64,000 nucleotides of DNA from Sabethes cyaneus (Eukaryota; Arthropoda; Insecta; Diptera; Culicidae): NCBI RefSeq assembly GCF_943734655.1, contig NC_071355.1, positions 76,831,449 to 76,895,448 on the forward strand, in the 5' to 3' direction. Below the pieces are notes generated by a model. That model did not search any database, had not been told where the DNA came from, and saw only the letters and a program-made list of their open reading frames with translations. The translations under genes were made by a program, and so were the position numbers. Positions 21,227 to 33,061 of this stretch are shown here, piece by piece (the stretch's first letter is position 1; every line of letters begins with the position of its first letter).

Positions 21227-22800
21227 ATGAAACTTTCACTGGGCATTTTTACACTGTTTGTGCTGCTGACAGTTTGCACTAATGTGAAAGGTCAACATAA
21301 TCCGCACTTCTGGCCTGGACATAGTACCATAGTGCACCTGTTCGAGTGGAAGTTCTCTGACATTGCAGATGAGTGCGAGCGGTTCCTGGCACCAAATGGT
21401 TTCGGAGGCATTCAGGTTAGTAACTGAAACTTCTTTAACTTCTGTGTTAAAATATTATCCTTCATCTGCAGTTGTCACCGCTGAACGAATATGTGATCGT
21501 TCAACTCGGAGATAACCGACCGTGGTGGGAACGGTACCAGCCCATGTCCTTTAAAATCATTTCGAGATCGGGTGACGAACAGGACTTCCTGGATATGTCG
21601 CGTCGTTGCAACGCTGTCGGTGTACGCTTGTATGTAGATGTGGCAATTAATCACATGGCAGCGCATAGTCCAGCTGTCGGTATTGGAGGATCAACTGCCG
21701 TTCCTGGAAATCGTGATTTCCCTGCTGTGCCCTTCACTATTGCGGACTTCAACCCATCATGCCCGATCACTGATTGGGGTAATGCAATACAGGTCAGAAA
21801 TTGTGAGCTACTTGGACTGCCGGATTTGAATCAGGGCATACAGTCTGTACGCAATAAAATGGTGGCATTTCTTGATCATCTCGTTGATCTTGGTGTAGCC
21901 GGTTTTCGAATCGATGCTGCCAAGCACATGTGGCCCGGCGATTTGGAAATTATTTACGGAGCCATCAAAGATCTTAATACGGATTTCGGTTTCGCTCCAG
22001 GGTCACGTGCTTTTATGATGCAGGAAGTGATTGATCTTGGACCCCATGAAGCTGTCCGGAAGTGGGAATATAACTTTTTAGGAACGGTAACAGAGTTTAT
22101 GTATTCGTTCTATGTTGGACGAGCTTTCCGCGGAAACGATTTACTCCATTGGTTGTCGGACTTGGGCGAAGCTTGGGGTCTTCTGCCTACCAACGATGCC
22201 CTGGTGTTTGTTGATAATCACGATAATCAGCGAGGCCATGGTTCCGGAGATCAGGGAGGGAACATTCTAACACATGTAGACTTTCGGCAATATAAAATGG
22301 CAACTGCATTTGCCGCGGCGTACCCATTTGGACAACTTCGCATTATGAGTTCCTTCTTTTTCACTGATACGGAACAAGGACCTCCAGCGGACGCCAATGG
22401 TAACATAATTTCTCCATCAATCAATCCCGACGGTACTTGCGGAAATGGATGGGTCTGCGAGCACCGATGGCGTCAAATTTTCCATATGATCAACTTCAGA
22501 AATGTCTGCTGGGGAACTCCATTCACCAACTGGTGGTCGAATGGGGAAAATAAGATAGCATTCTCACGGGGCAATTGCGGCTTCATAGCGTTCAACAATC
22601 AGTTCCAGCAGGATATGCTGGAGGTTTTGCAGACTAATCTTCCGGCGGGAGTGTATTGTGATGTAATATCTGGCGAAAAAGTCGGAAATGCATGTACGGG
22701 TAAAAGTATCACTGTTCTCGCCGATGGACGAGCTTCCATCAGCATACCGAGGGATGCTTACGATGGAGTAATGGCTATACACATAGAGTCGCGTCTGTAG
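21227..22800 (+). CDS. Alpha-amylase (EC 3.2.1.1), secreted, two exons
   Basis: The protein has 505 residues from exons 21227-21415 and 21472-22800. The 56-bp intron has GT (GTTAGT) and AG (TTCATCTGCAG) ends, with the junction after GIQ, a common intron site in insect amylases. I chose the ATG at 21227 because it begins a clear signal peptide (residues 1-22, KLSLGIFTLFVLLTV core, likely cut after KG); the earlier in-frame ATG adds a non-signal leader. GH13 landmarks are intact: DVAINHM (region I), GFRIDAAKHM (nucleophile D), MMQEVID (acid/base E), FVDNHDNQRGHG (third D), and the flexible GHGSGDQGGN loop. The R of GFRID and the R of LRIMSS fit the chloride-binding site. It hydrolyses alpha-1,4-glucans of starch and glycogen, in gut or saliva. 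One oddity is that the usual VSPPNEN segment reads LSPLNEY, so it may be a diverged paralogue. No breaks were seen. Confidence 0.96.
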
Positions 22801-22869
22801 TATGTTGTTAAGTCTTGGAAATGCATAATGAATAATGTTTTTAAGAATGAATACGTTATGTTTGTGTCA

Positions 22870-22875
22870 AAATAA
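22870..22875 (+). terminator. Polyadenylation signal of the alpha-amylase gene
   Basis: A canonical AATAAA lies 70 bp after the stop codon and is followed by a T-rich stretch (CATTTTGTTAAAAC). Confidence 0.75.
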
Positions 22876-23079
22876 AGCTTCATTTTGTTAAAACATTAGG
22901 TGGTTTTCTGTTAATATTCTTGATAGTTATAGTTTTTGCCAAAAAAAGGTGACTAAGTCAACTATGTCTGAGGCTCAAAGTTAAAATTTATTGTTTTAAA
23001 TTATATTCTTCATTTTAGGTCTAAAATCACAAGTCTATAGCTGGATTTAGAGTTCTGTTTTTGTCATATTCTTACTTAC

Positions 23080-23335
23080 TTGATTGGTTTGCCATCTTAG
23101 TTTCAATTCTAATTTCATGCACAATTTCAACACCGATTTAAAGTACAATTTTAAGTCTTATTCCAGATACATTTTCAGAATTAATTTTAATCCAATTTTT
23201 CATGTCCAATTTCAATTCCTACTTGAAGTTCCATTTCAAGTCCAATGTCAACTTTGATTTTAAGTTCAACTTCAAGTACAATTTAAAGTATGATTTCAAC
23301 TTCAAGTTTCAAGTCCAATTTAAAACCAATGCATT
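23080..23335. repeat. Degenerate 'AATTTCAAGTCC' tandem array, left block
   Basis: A 10-13 bp motif (AATTTCAAGTCC, AATTTTAAGTCT, ACTTCAAGTACA and similar) is repeated roughly twenty times with heavy drift. The same motif resumes at 25745-25870, so the two blocks may once have been one array split by the intervening 2.4 kb. Confidence 0.65.
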
Positions 23336-24424
23336 TTCACTGTTAAGTTAAGTGATGGTGGAAAACTTCAAAGAAAAGTCGGACAATCATGTTCTGTCAC
23401 ATGGAATGTTTGTAAAATCTATTTTGCTTATTTGCCAATTTTGAATCTTTTAATGACAAAATTTGCATGATGACATTTCTCGCGTAGCTTTTCAAAAGGT
23501 CCTAAGTAATATTGAGGGATTCTCTTTGGCGTTCCTGTCTTCTGATTAAAATGGCGACATAAATGCATTTTAAAGAAAATTTTCTTAACGTTGGCTAAAT
23601 AGCGACGCTAACAACCGATTTATGCAAAGCTTATGTTTAAGAACAGTGCTGCGAATCGAGTGAGAAGTGAACCCTACCCTGCCTACTCACACGCGAAAGA
23701 GTATGAGAAACATACCATTCTACGCTTACGCAGCACAAGGCGCAAAAGAAACAGCCGCCGATGTTGTGTGCAGACATTCTGCTACCCACACACTCACGCA
23801 CGCACATCGTCTTCCTGCATAGCTTATTCCCGAGTCAAAAAACTTGCGGGGAATCAGCTGCCCGTGAGGGTGGTGGCGCACTGGGATAGAAGTTTCGCAT
23901 TACATTTTCTTCTTCTTCTTATTTTTCGCCCTCGATTCTACTCACGGGCCGGTGTACGAACCGTCGTGAGAAATCGGTATCAGCAGGTCGGGCTACAACG
24001 AGGAACGACGAGCGACGACTATAGCTGTTAGCTAAACACACATTCGCAAAAATTCGTTGCAGTGCATGAAGAAATAAGAGCGGGAGTTTTAAAGGGATGC
24101 TTATGCCGGCGTGTTCGTTAGAATGAGTACGCGTGTGTGAGAAAATTAGACCACACGAGTGTGGGCTTCGCGACACTGTTTCAAAATGTATTTAGTTTGT
24201 CGTGGCAAGCGAAATTTAAGAAGCACAAAGAGAATCTCTCATTGTTGCTTAGGTCCTTTTCAAAAGTTATTAGAAATTCTTTGTTGTTTCTGAGTTATAG
24301 GCAAAAAAACTCGGTTTCCCTGAATATTTACCTAATTCATATCTTATGAACCAAGCAATCTAGTGCAAACAATTTCTTTTGGTTAACATATTCACAGATA
24401 GATCAACGGATTTAGAGATTGTCA
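23336..24424. other. Mixed unassigned stretch between repeat blocks
   Basis: 23630-24180 is more GC-rich than its surroundings and has CA/CG dinucleotide-rich strings such as 'CACACACTCACGCACGCACA'. I do not recognise a gene or LTR. It could be unique sequence carried with the split array. Confidence 0.3.
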
Positions 24425-25625
24425 ATCTCTTGCTGCTCTTCAGAAAAAGAACCAAAAAAAAGCAAAAATGAGAATCATAAAAAGAGAAAAAAGTGGAAAT
24501 GTAAAAAACGGGAGGGGAAAAGAGGCAAAAAAACGAAGAGACGGGCCGAAAAAGATGAAGAACGGAGGAAAAAGAAGTAAAAACCACAAAGAATAGCAGA
24601 AATATAGGATAAACTAGACACACAAGTAGGAAAACGGGAAAAAAGAAAAAAACGGAAGGGAGGAAAAGAAAAGGAGAAAATTCGGTAGCAGGAAAATAGT
24701 GAAAAAGAGGAAGAACGGGACAGAAAAAAAGAAAAAAAAATTAGAACGGAGGAAAAAGTCAAAACATGGTGGAAAACTTAGTAAAACCAGGTCATATTAA
24801 GAGAACGTTCCGTTCGTAAAACGGGATAGTAAAGCGAAAGAAGGTGGCACCGCGAAAAGGTAAATGGCCGAAACGGGAGAGAATAAGGGAAGAAACAAGT
24901 CAAAAAACGAAAAAAACAATCAGGACACAGGAAAAGGGGCGAGAACCGCGACAGCAACGGAAGAAAAATGGAACAGAGGAAGTGGAAATAATTGACAGAA
25001 GAAAGGAAAAACGAGAGAGAAAAAGAGGGTAAACGAGACAAGAAAGGTAATACAAAACAGACGACAAGTGAAAAGAAGAATAATGAAAGATGGGCCAGAA
25101 AAAGAGAAAACAAAAACAATAAAAATGGACTGTAAAAAAGGTAAAACGAAAAGTAAAAGGACGTCGAAAGGGAGTTAAGAAAAGGAGAACCGGAGAGAAA
25201 AGAAACGAAAAGGAGCGCAAAGAAATTAAACCCAACAGGAAAGATGAAAAAACGGGGCACCAAAAAAAGGAAATGCGCAAGAGATAAATAAGTACGAAAG
25301 AAGAAAAAATGAGATAGAACAAGACGAAAACTAGAAAATAAAATAAAAGAAAAAGAAAAAAAATAAAGACGGAAAACGAAAAAATAACAAGAAATTAGTT
25401 GGAAACATGAGACAAAAACAGGAGAGTAAATAAGTAAAACTGGGACAGGAAATGAAGAATTACGAAACAATGAAACAGGCAACATAAAACAGAAGAAAAG
25501 AAGAGGAAAAAAGGAAGAAAAGTGACAGCTTAAACCGAAAAACTTGACAGAAAAGGCAAATAAAACAACAAAAACTAGAAAAATAGGACTGGAAAAGAGT
25601 AAAAACGGAACAGGAAAGTTGTAAA
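24425..25625 (+). repeat. 1.2-kb extreme purine-rich tract (degenerate minisatellite)
   Basis: The + strand is almost all A and G across about 1.2 kb, built from drifting units such as 'GGAAAAAGAAG', 'AAAACGGGA' and 'GGAACAGAGGAAG'. Pyrimidines are sparse and scattered. Long open frames on the minus strand here (FSFF-rich polypeptides up to 304 residues) are a compositional by-product, not a gene. Such tracts can adopt triplex (H-DNA) structures. Confidence 0.75.
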
Positions 25626-25744
25626 CAGGGATCACTCGAATAATGTTTATCCTGATTTCAAGTAAAACTAATTTTGTGTCTTTAATATGCATACTATCCG
25701 GTTTGATATATGTATAGCACCAAGTCCAAGCTAGATAAAATTCC

Positions 25745-25870
25745 AGTCTTTTTTAATGTCATATGTTAAGTCCGATTTCACGTCCAATTTGAACTCTAAT
25801 TTCTAGTCCAGTTCCAAGTCTAATTGCTAATCCAATTTAAGCTTTAATTTTAAATCCAATAGCATCTGAA
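25745..25870. repeat. Degenerate 'AATTTCAAGTCC' tandem array, right block
   Basis: About ten drifting units (CGATTTCACGTCC, AATTCTAGTCC-like, CCAAGTCTAATT) match the left block at 23080-23335 in phase and orientation. Confidence 0.6.
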
Positions 25871-28800
25871 AGTCCGGAGTTTTCAATCTAATCGGAGGGT
25901 ATATTTGTGATAAGTATAGATTCGCAATACTACGATTTCTCCGTTCTTCTAAAAATTCTGGTGGCCCTCCTATTGTTTATATCTGGGCACGTTAGCGAGT
26001 ATAAATTTAATTATAATAATACTCTTGTTTGATGTCGGATCTTAAGCATATGGCAAAAGGACACAGACAAAGAATTACCTCTTAAAATTATCTTATCTAT
26101 TTAAGCGAAACCGTACAATTGCATGACGCTGCTCAAAAACTGCACCTAAAATGGATTTGGCACATATTATCGAAAAGTGGTTTTCATTATATGGCAGGAC
26201 AAACACTGTAACCGCTACGTTGGCACACAGGGACACAGGTTTATTATTATTTGGGTTCACTGATCAGGATCAGGTATGCAAAACAAAGAGAATGGCTCTA
26301 GTACCTACCACAAATACCGGAAAACCGCAAAACTATCGTGGAATGGTAATCTACCTACACATTCGGAGCTACATATTGGTGAAATAGGGGGCTTGCAGGG
26401 AATCGGCGAGCGGAATTAATCGGATTGAATTTGCATCCAGGATTCATTCTTCGTGCAAAGTTCACATCGCGAATGCAGTGAAAGCAAAAAACTAACAAGT
26501 GTTTAGCATAGCTTTGCAAAATGTAGTTCACGACTGGAACTAGATAGGACTTTGGCTTGACTTTTGCTGCTATAAGAATTAGCTGTCGTCGTCGTCGTTA
26601 CCAATTTATTTAAAAATATAATAATAAGTCTGACTAGCTAACTAACACTACAATAAAATGCAAATACTTTAAATCGTTCCTGATTTTTGCCTGTTGGTTG
26701 AAATCATATGCTTACTCTAGCAGAACAAGTGACGTATTTGCAAACAGTTGACTGTCCAATTATCCAACAATTTCATTTAACTAACATTTGTTGAAAAATC
26801 TAATTTCATCAGCTATGTTTTCATTGCTGTTCCTATAAAAGAGCAGATACCTAACAGAAATTTAATAAACATCAACATTTGAAATGCAAGCTATAACTAA
26901 AAACTTGCACTAGCTTAGTGGCTGAGAATTAAATTTTTCCAACACCGTTCAACAAAGTTTATTATTATATTTAGTGTAGTTCCCTTCGTTTCGTGGCACG
27001 GTTGGCTTTTTCAACCATACACAATGAAAAAAGTTTGCAGACTGTACAACCTCTAATTGCTTTAAAATGTGTATATATGCTCGCCACATGCATGCGGGTA
27101 TGTCACAAAACAGGTGAAAAGGACGTTGTCCATGTTAACTTTCCAACCTTATCTCTAAAGTGCTTGAAAAAAGATGGGTCAAAGGATTAGTTGCTCTGTT
27201 TTTAGGAAAATATTTGTAATAAATAAATGGTATGGTATCAACTGCACCCAACAAACATTTTTGTAGTACAAAAGACTACTAAACACTTGCTTGTAGGTTA
27301 TTACCTATTTCACCATAGAATAAGCAGTTATTTAAATTAAAAGGTTGTTTGGTATTTCTATGTGCAGTGATAGTCTTAATTCACCAACACACCTTCAAGG
27401 ATTGTTTCGTAAAATTATTTGTTGAGCGTTCACATTACAGTTGCCATTCTTTTTTCTAGCTATTCTCATTTATATATTGGCAAGTTTAGAATTGGCTATA
27501 CATTTTTTTTACTTATTAGCACTGTAAATAAATATAAATGTAACTAATTTAGTTTGAAACGCAGTTTCCATGAAAGAAAATTACATTTAGGTTTATTTTC
27601 AACAGATTCCTGAATATTGGCATTGTCTTATCTCTTGTCATACTACGTCTATACCTATAACTACTGAACAGCAATGAAAACGAAGGAGGACAACAATGTG
27701 TCTATGCTAGTTTGTATGTTGCAAAAGCTCATCCAATGTTACACCTTACTGAGGCATGCCAGGAGTAAACTTTTGAGTCGGCATTCTCCAAACAAAGTAT
27801 CCTACTGACATACCACTGAGCAATATTTATTTGCGTGTTGAATTATGCGTTGCGTTGTCTCTTCTGGGTTAGTGCCTGTACATTCAGTTGTTGAAACGAT
27901 CCTTTTTTCGGCAAATAGTCTGTGATAGGAAAAGATGTCAATGATGTCAATCACTGACAAGTGACAAGCAATTTTGAAGAGTATAGAATCTACGAGCGTT
28001 TGTGCATTTCATTCCGTATTCAGCAAGAGCTCCTCGTCGATTAAATCGTTAAACAATGCAAATGTGGGAGGTGTGATCACAGCTACCATTGCTGTTGGAA
28101 CGAGTTTAATCTCTATTCTATGATAACAAGGTAACCGCGCACCGTAGCCCATCCAATTTCACCAGGGTTAACGCCGAATTGTTTTGAATAGTCGATATAG
28201 AAAATGTGTCAAAAGCAAATTTCTTGATATTTTGGCACTAAAACTGTAATATACTGTCCAGGCGTTAGCGAGTAATCATCATTCGAAAACAGTTACTACA
28301 TGCTTGATTTGAAGTTATTTACATGCTTGATTTGAATTTTGTAAGATTTCTAATTTGTAAAAATATGCTGGTAGGGAATTAGACATGAAAAGCAGAACTT
28401 TTTTTTTGAGACTATTCCTTGCCTGGCCTTCGAAGATATTTTGAACTGGCTGATTGCCCGATGTTACTCGGGCGCTTTGCCTCTCAGTCACTTGTACATC
28501 CGTAATCGTAACGAAAATTCTCATAATGCAAGAAACAAACCCCTTTTTTCATTTGAATGTGTCTACTCCCTTTGTCAGTTCCCCTCATGTTGTCCCCCAG
28601 CCACTTTTAAATCTGACTTCTTTCCGGTAATTCCTATAAATCAACAAAAAGCCTTTTTACTTTTTTGAACCTCACCTTTGTTAATGGCCACCCTATTCCC
28701 CCTTTCAGAAAACTAGCAACTTATAGAACTGCTATCGTTCCAAATGCAAAAGGAACGCACCCCTTTATCCATTTTAACCTTTCTCTTCCCTTGCAAGGGA

Positions 28801-28907
28801 CCATTTCACTCTTTTGTCAACCCTGAAGTGATGTTTTTGAGCTTAGGTGTCTTCGGAGAAGTTCCTTAAAAAAGTATTCTGCATCTGTTGACATTTTCAT
28901 ACAATTA
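25871..28907. other. Three kilobases without recognisable genes
   Basis: AT-rich DNA with short spurious frames. Small features are a CGTCGT run at about 26587-26597 and a possible MITE end 'ACCCAACAAACATTTTTGT' at 27246. I could not support any exon, RNA gene or known transposon. Confidence 0.3.
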
Positions 28908-29106
28908 CACACTTAAAAAATAGCACCGAGTTCGGCAAAATTTTGATGGAATCTCAACAGCCGAACGTTCGGTAAAAATGTCGATGGTCTATAACGACGT
29001 TTACGGATCTTTAGTAACGTTTGGCAACATAAAAAATTTTACCGAACGGTCCGCTGTTGAGATTTCGGAAAAATTTTACCGAGCTCAGTGCTTTTATTTA
29101 AGTGTG
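28908..29106. mobile_element. Palindromic MITE, 199 bp
   Basis: The left end CACACTTAAA with 'TAGCACCGAGTTCGGCAAAA' is matched by the complement at the right ('TTTTACCGAGCTCAGTGC', then TTTAAGTGTG). Inner arms around 'CAACAGCCGAACGTTCGGTA' also pair. It has no coding capacity and no clear target duplication. Confidence 0.75.
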
Positions 29107-30628
29107 AGATCTTAAGGGGATAACACATTTGAAAAAATTAACTTTTTATAGGAACTAGATAGCATGCTTATGTGTTCGGCAAACTGGTAGATTTTTGAAT
29201 TTCATCTTCTCCAAGAACCCCCCGGATGCGCCGTTCCGCTTGTTGTTCGGAAGAGAGAACTAGCATTGTAACATATTCAGTGGCAAATTGGCAGAGCGAA
29301 GTAACGAATCTTTCGATTCCGGGAAAGCAATACACTTTGATGAGCGCTTTGTATGTGCGCTCAACACTGTTAACTAAAAGTGGCGTACTAAGATTTGACC
29401 TGTAAAGAATTCTAGGACTCTGCAAGCAACCAGGGATGGCACCTCCTCAGAAGAAAAAAAGAGAAGAGAAAAATTCAAACTGTGCTCAGTCTTCAACGCG
29501 ATTTATTCTGCTCCGTTTCATTTTAACTGTGCTCTTTCTTGCTGAACGCAGTTGTATGAGCAACCGCACACTGTGCTACTCATTGAGGAGAATGTTAATA
29601 CACTTTGAATACGTTGATGCGATGCGCTGACGTATGACAACTACGGGTAGTTTTAACATGGGTAGTGCGTTGAGAAAAAACGACGATTGTCAGTAGCGGT
29701 CATTGCCATCAGAAAAATATTAATCCATTAATGCAGTTGAATCATGATTCTTACATTTAGTATATTCAGTTGAGTTTGGCTGCCCGTGAACGCAACTGCA
29801 TCATATGGTTAGGCAAGTCACAACGGCAACAGTGCGAAAAATGTTATTTAGATATGGCAACATTTGAATTCCCATACATTTGCTTCTTGACGCGCACCAA
29901 CAGGAAAGTCCCATTATAAACAAAGGCAATTCTCCGCTAAGATTCAAAATTTAACGACTTTTGATTGTCTTGACGGCTCTGAGTCTATAGTTGCTGTACG
30001 CGCACCGGTTGTTTTGTTTTCACGTTTACTGCTGTAGCTACCGAGAGGACCGGGAGCAAAACCGAAAGTTGCTCATTTAAAGAGCGCATTAAGAAGTTTT
30101 TCTGCGCGTCAGTTTTCCTCATTGTGTTTAGTCTGTTTCTAATCGTGTGGATTTATTTCTCATTTCTGAAAGCAGTTCTGCTTATTGTGTTGAACAAAAA
30201 AAGTTGCACTTTTTGCACAATGAGTGAGGAAATAACAAGCCTGCAAGCAACAATGCCTTTTTATGGCCTTTTTCTGGTTGAGTTAAGGGAACCGTCTCGA
30301 AAAGCAATTAACAAATTGATAATTCGCTTGTACGATCTTCCGAAACGGTTCCGTTCACTATTATTCGGTTGTACCTTATAGAGTACATTGAGAGTAATAC
30401 AGAGCAACATGATTCCTCGCCAGTTACCGCATTGAGTTACGTCTCCTTTTTTAAAGAGTGCCCCATATCAAATTGCACCACGGAAGAAACGCTGTAGAAA
30501 ATTACCTAATTGACCGATGCTTTTCAAACTTTTAGACAATAAAGTACAACCCATAAGTCAACTTTTGGCATATTTAGTTCATTTAACTACAATACCATAA
30601 TCATATGCTCACACCTTACGTTTAACTC
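29107..30628. other. Unassigned stretch
   Basis: Minus-strand frame 29168-29425 and plus-strand frame 30124-30381 are the longest; neither shows a recognised family, signal or splice context. No repeat was identified. Confidence 0.3.
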
Positions 30629-30776
30629 CACTCATAAGGTTTTTTGATTATAGTCCTTTAACCAGCTTGGGTCATTTGTGACTTCTGCGGGGTTGGGATT
30701 TGAACCTGGGTCCTCGGCGTGAGAGGCGTGAATACTAACCACTACACCGAGACTGACCCAGCACACTCATAAGGTT
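30629..30776 (-). mobile_element. tRNA-derived SINE, family 2, reverse copy with 13-bp target duplication
   Basis: The body is 30642-30763 on the minus strand. It reads GGGTCAGTCTCGGTGTAGTG, with an A box (TAGTGGTTAGT) and B box (GGTTCAAATCC), and a closely matching 3' part with the copy at 15214-15340. Perfect duplications CACTCATAAGGTT flank it (30629-30641, 30764-30776). Confidence 0.88.
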
Positions 30777-31104
30777 CTGTTCGTTCTTCTATAGGAAAAC
30801 TCGCAATCAAACCCACTTTTTCTTCATGTCTTCCCCACATTTGACCTTCTTGGGATGCTTCCGTAGTGCCTGCTTCATAATGGTCCAGTATTTTCCGATG
30901 GGCCTTTTTTCCATGTGTGGACTCACCAGTATAGTTGATCTATTGTAATATCGCCCGGGTGTTTGCTGTATGACCTGCACTGCATTTCTTTTAGCTATAA
31001 TCGCTATTGAATGAGCAATTTGCTTATTAAGTTTTATGCGTGCTTGTGTGTATTGGGGTTTACCCTTCCTTCAAAGCTTGATCTACTTTACCCGCATATT
31101 CCTC

Positions 31105-31260
31105 CCCAGTAAACCATTTGGTTTGTATATCTCGATTGCAACTGAGGTATACGAAATCATATCTGATCGAAAAAGTTATATTTCACGCCATATAAGAACA
31201 TATATGTACCAAAGTGGAGGCGATATACGTGCGACAATTATGACAACTATTTGTAATTCT
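31105..31260 (+). repeat. Dispersed 156-bp repeat, copy 1
   Basis: It begins CCCAGTAAACCATTTGGTTT and is nearly identical to 53981-54136. Both copies keep one open frame (KPFGLYISIATEVYEIIS then RKSYISRHIRTY and YQSGGDIRA). The origin is unknown; it is probably a transposon fragment. Confidence 0.65.
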
Positions 31261-31734
31261 TTTTTGCGCAGTTTTTATAACACGTAACTAAATACTCCTG
31301 AACATATGATTAAGATATAATCAAATATTGCAATCGTCTATACTGCTTTATAATTCACAGTCATGAATTGTATATGAAGACACGCACGACTGCAAAACAA
31401 CTTATTGTTCACTTCGATTTGACATACTCTAATCATTATACAATTCCAATATGAAATTGACATGAAAACGATTTAATGTGAACTTTCTATTACGATTTTG
31501 TGTTATCCGGGTCGCTGCCAGTACTATCCCATATTATAGTCGTCCCTGGCGAGGACTCATTCGTACCTCTGACCAGTACACTTAACTATAGGAGGGACAT
31601 TTGCACTGTCAAGAGGCGTCAGAGGGTAAATATAGAATTCAGCATGAAGGAAGGGTAAATGGAGGGGCCTGAGAATAAACCCATGCTAAAGTCACGACAT
31701 CGAATGGCTTGATTCTACTAAGATTCGACAACTA
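31261..31734. other. Unassigned stretch, possible worn retroposon
   Basis: 31500-31730 is GC-richer and holds 'GTCGTCCCTGGCGAGGACTC'-like text reminiscent of non-LTR untranslated regions, but no family could be assigned. Confidence 0.25.
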
Positions 31735-32200
31735 GCTTGTCAAAGCAGACTGGATAACCTTGCGGCTACGGAGCCCCCCTTCCGATGGGCCTTAGTTGGG
31801 GTACGTTGAGGGGGTCGTGTCTTTGGGTATGAAAATAATCTCATTGGTTTCGTACCACTCGAAAACATCGTTTGAATAGTGGCACGAAGCTAGATTTAGC
31901 CAAAACATAGTAGGGCGCTTCAACAGAGGAAGTAGACGCTTCTGTAGACACTCTTTGAGCTAGATCTGCCCGTTTACAGTCCCGGTAGTCACGAACGGTG
32001 CACTCCGTTTGCCACATGAGCAGATCGCTTGCCAAATCATGTATTTCTTGGCAAACTATGAAAGTTTCTGCTTCCTTATTTCCTCTGGAACATCCAACTT
32101 GTGCTGGGCAGTGAAGAACAGTAGCCCCGGAAGCTGCCGGAAGTCCGCTTTTGTGGGATACGAGCGAGATTCTAGACTACCCATTGCGAGTTAACTATAG
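31735..32200 (-). pseudogene. Tc1/pogo-like transposase fragment
   Basis: On the minus strand: 'KYMIWQAICSCGKRSA', 'FVTTGTVNGQI', 'LKECLQKRLLP', 'TMFWLNLASCHYSNDVFEWY' and 'NEIIFIPKDTTPSTYPN', in two or three frames. This is the D-to-third-acid part of a mosquito-type DDD/E transposase with the FW-DLAS-HY block. The expected FWPDLAS aspartate is replaced (FWLNLAS). With its frameshifts it is dead. Confidence 0.65.
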
Positions 32201-32616
32201 TTCTCCGATTAATATTCAGCAGCACTCGATGGTTCCCGTTTGCATCGGGATACATTGATAATTTGCGGCGCAATGGCATTGTCGTTATTCTACAGCCAGG
32301 AAAACTTGCCTGACCTGCATACATTTTGCAGAATAACATTTGTCATGCCGTCCTACACAAATACATACGCGTTAACATTGTTGTGATTTTTAGTTCGGAC
32401 GATGAAAAATTTTGATGGACGGATTTTAAAACGGTACGACGATTTTAAGAAATAAAGTCAGTTACGTAATTTCAATAATATACTTTAATAACCGCTTTTC
32501 AGTGCTTTCAAAGTTCAAAATCAATTCGCGACGTTCCTTTTCGGGTGATGCCATTCTTTCCAATTTTCGAAAATCTGACAGCGATAAAAATACAGTGTAA
32601 ACAATACACAATCCAC
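32201..32616. other. Unassigned stretch
   Basis: No gene or repeat end recognised. Confidence 0.3.

Positions 32617-33061
<445 letters not shown>

Noticed and set aside
24778..25692. 304-codon minus-strand frame rich in F, S, L and P, resembling a membrane protein
   Set aside because: It is the complement of the purine-rich tract, where stops (TAA, TAG, TGA on the minus strand) are rare by composition. No motif, signal or splice site supports it.
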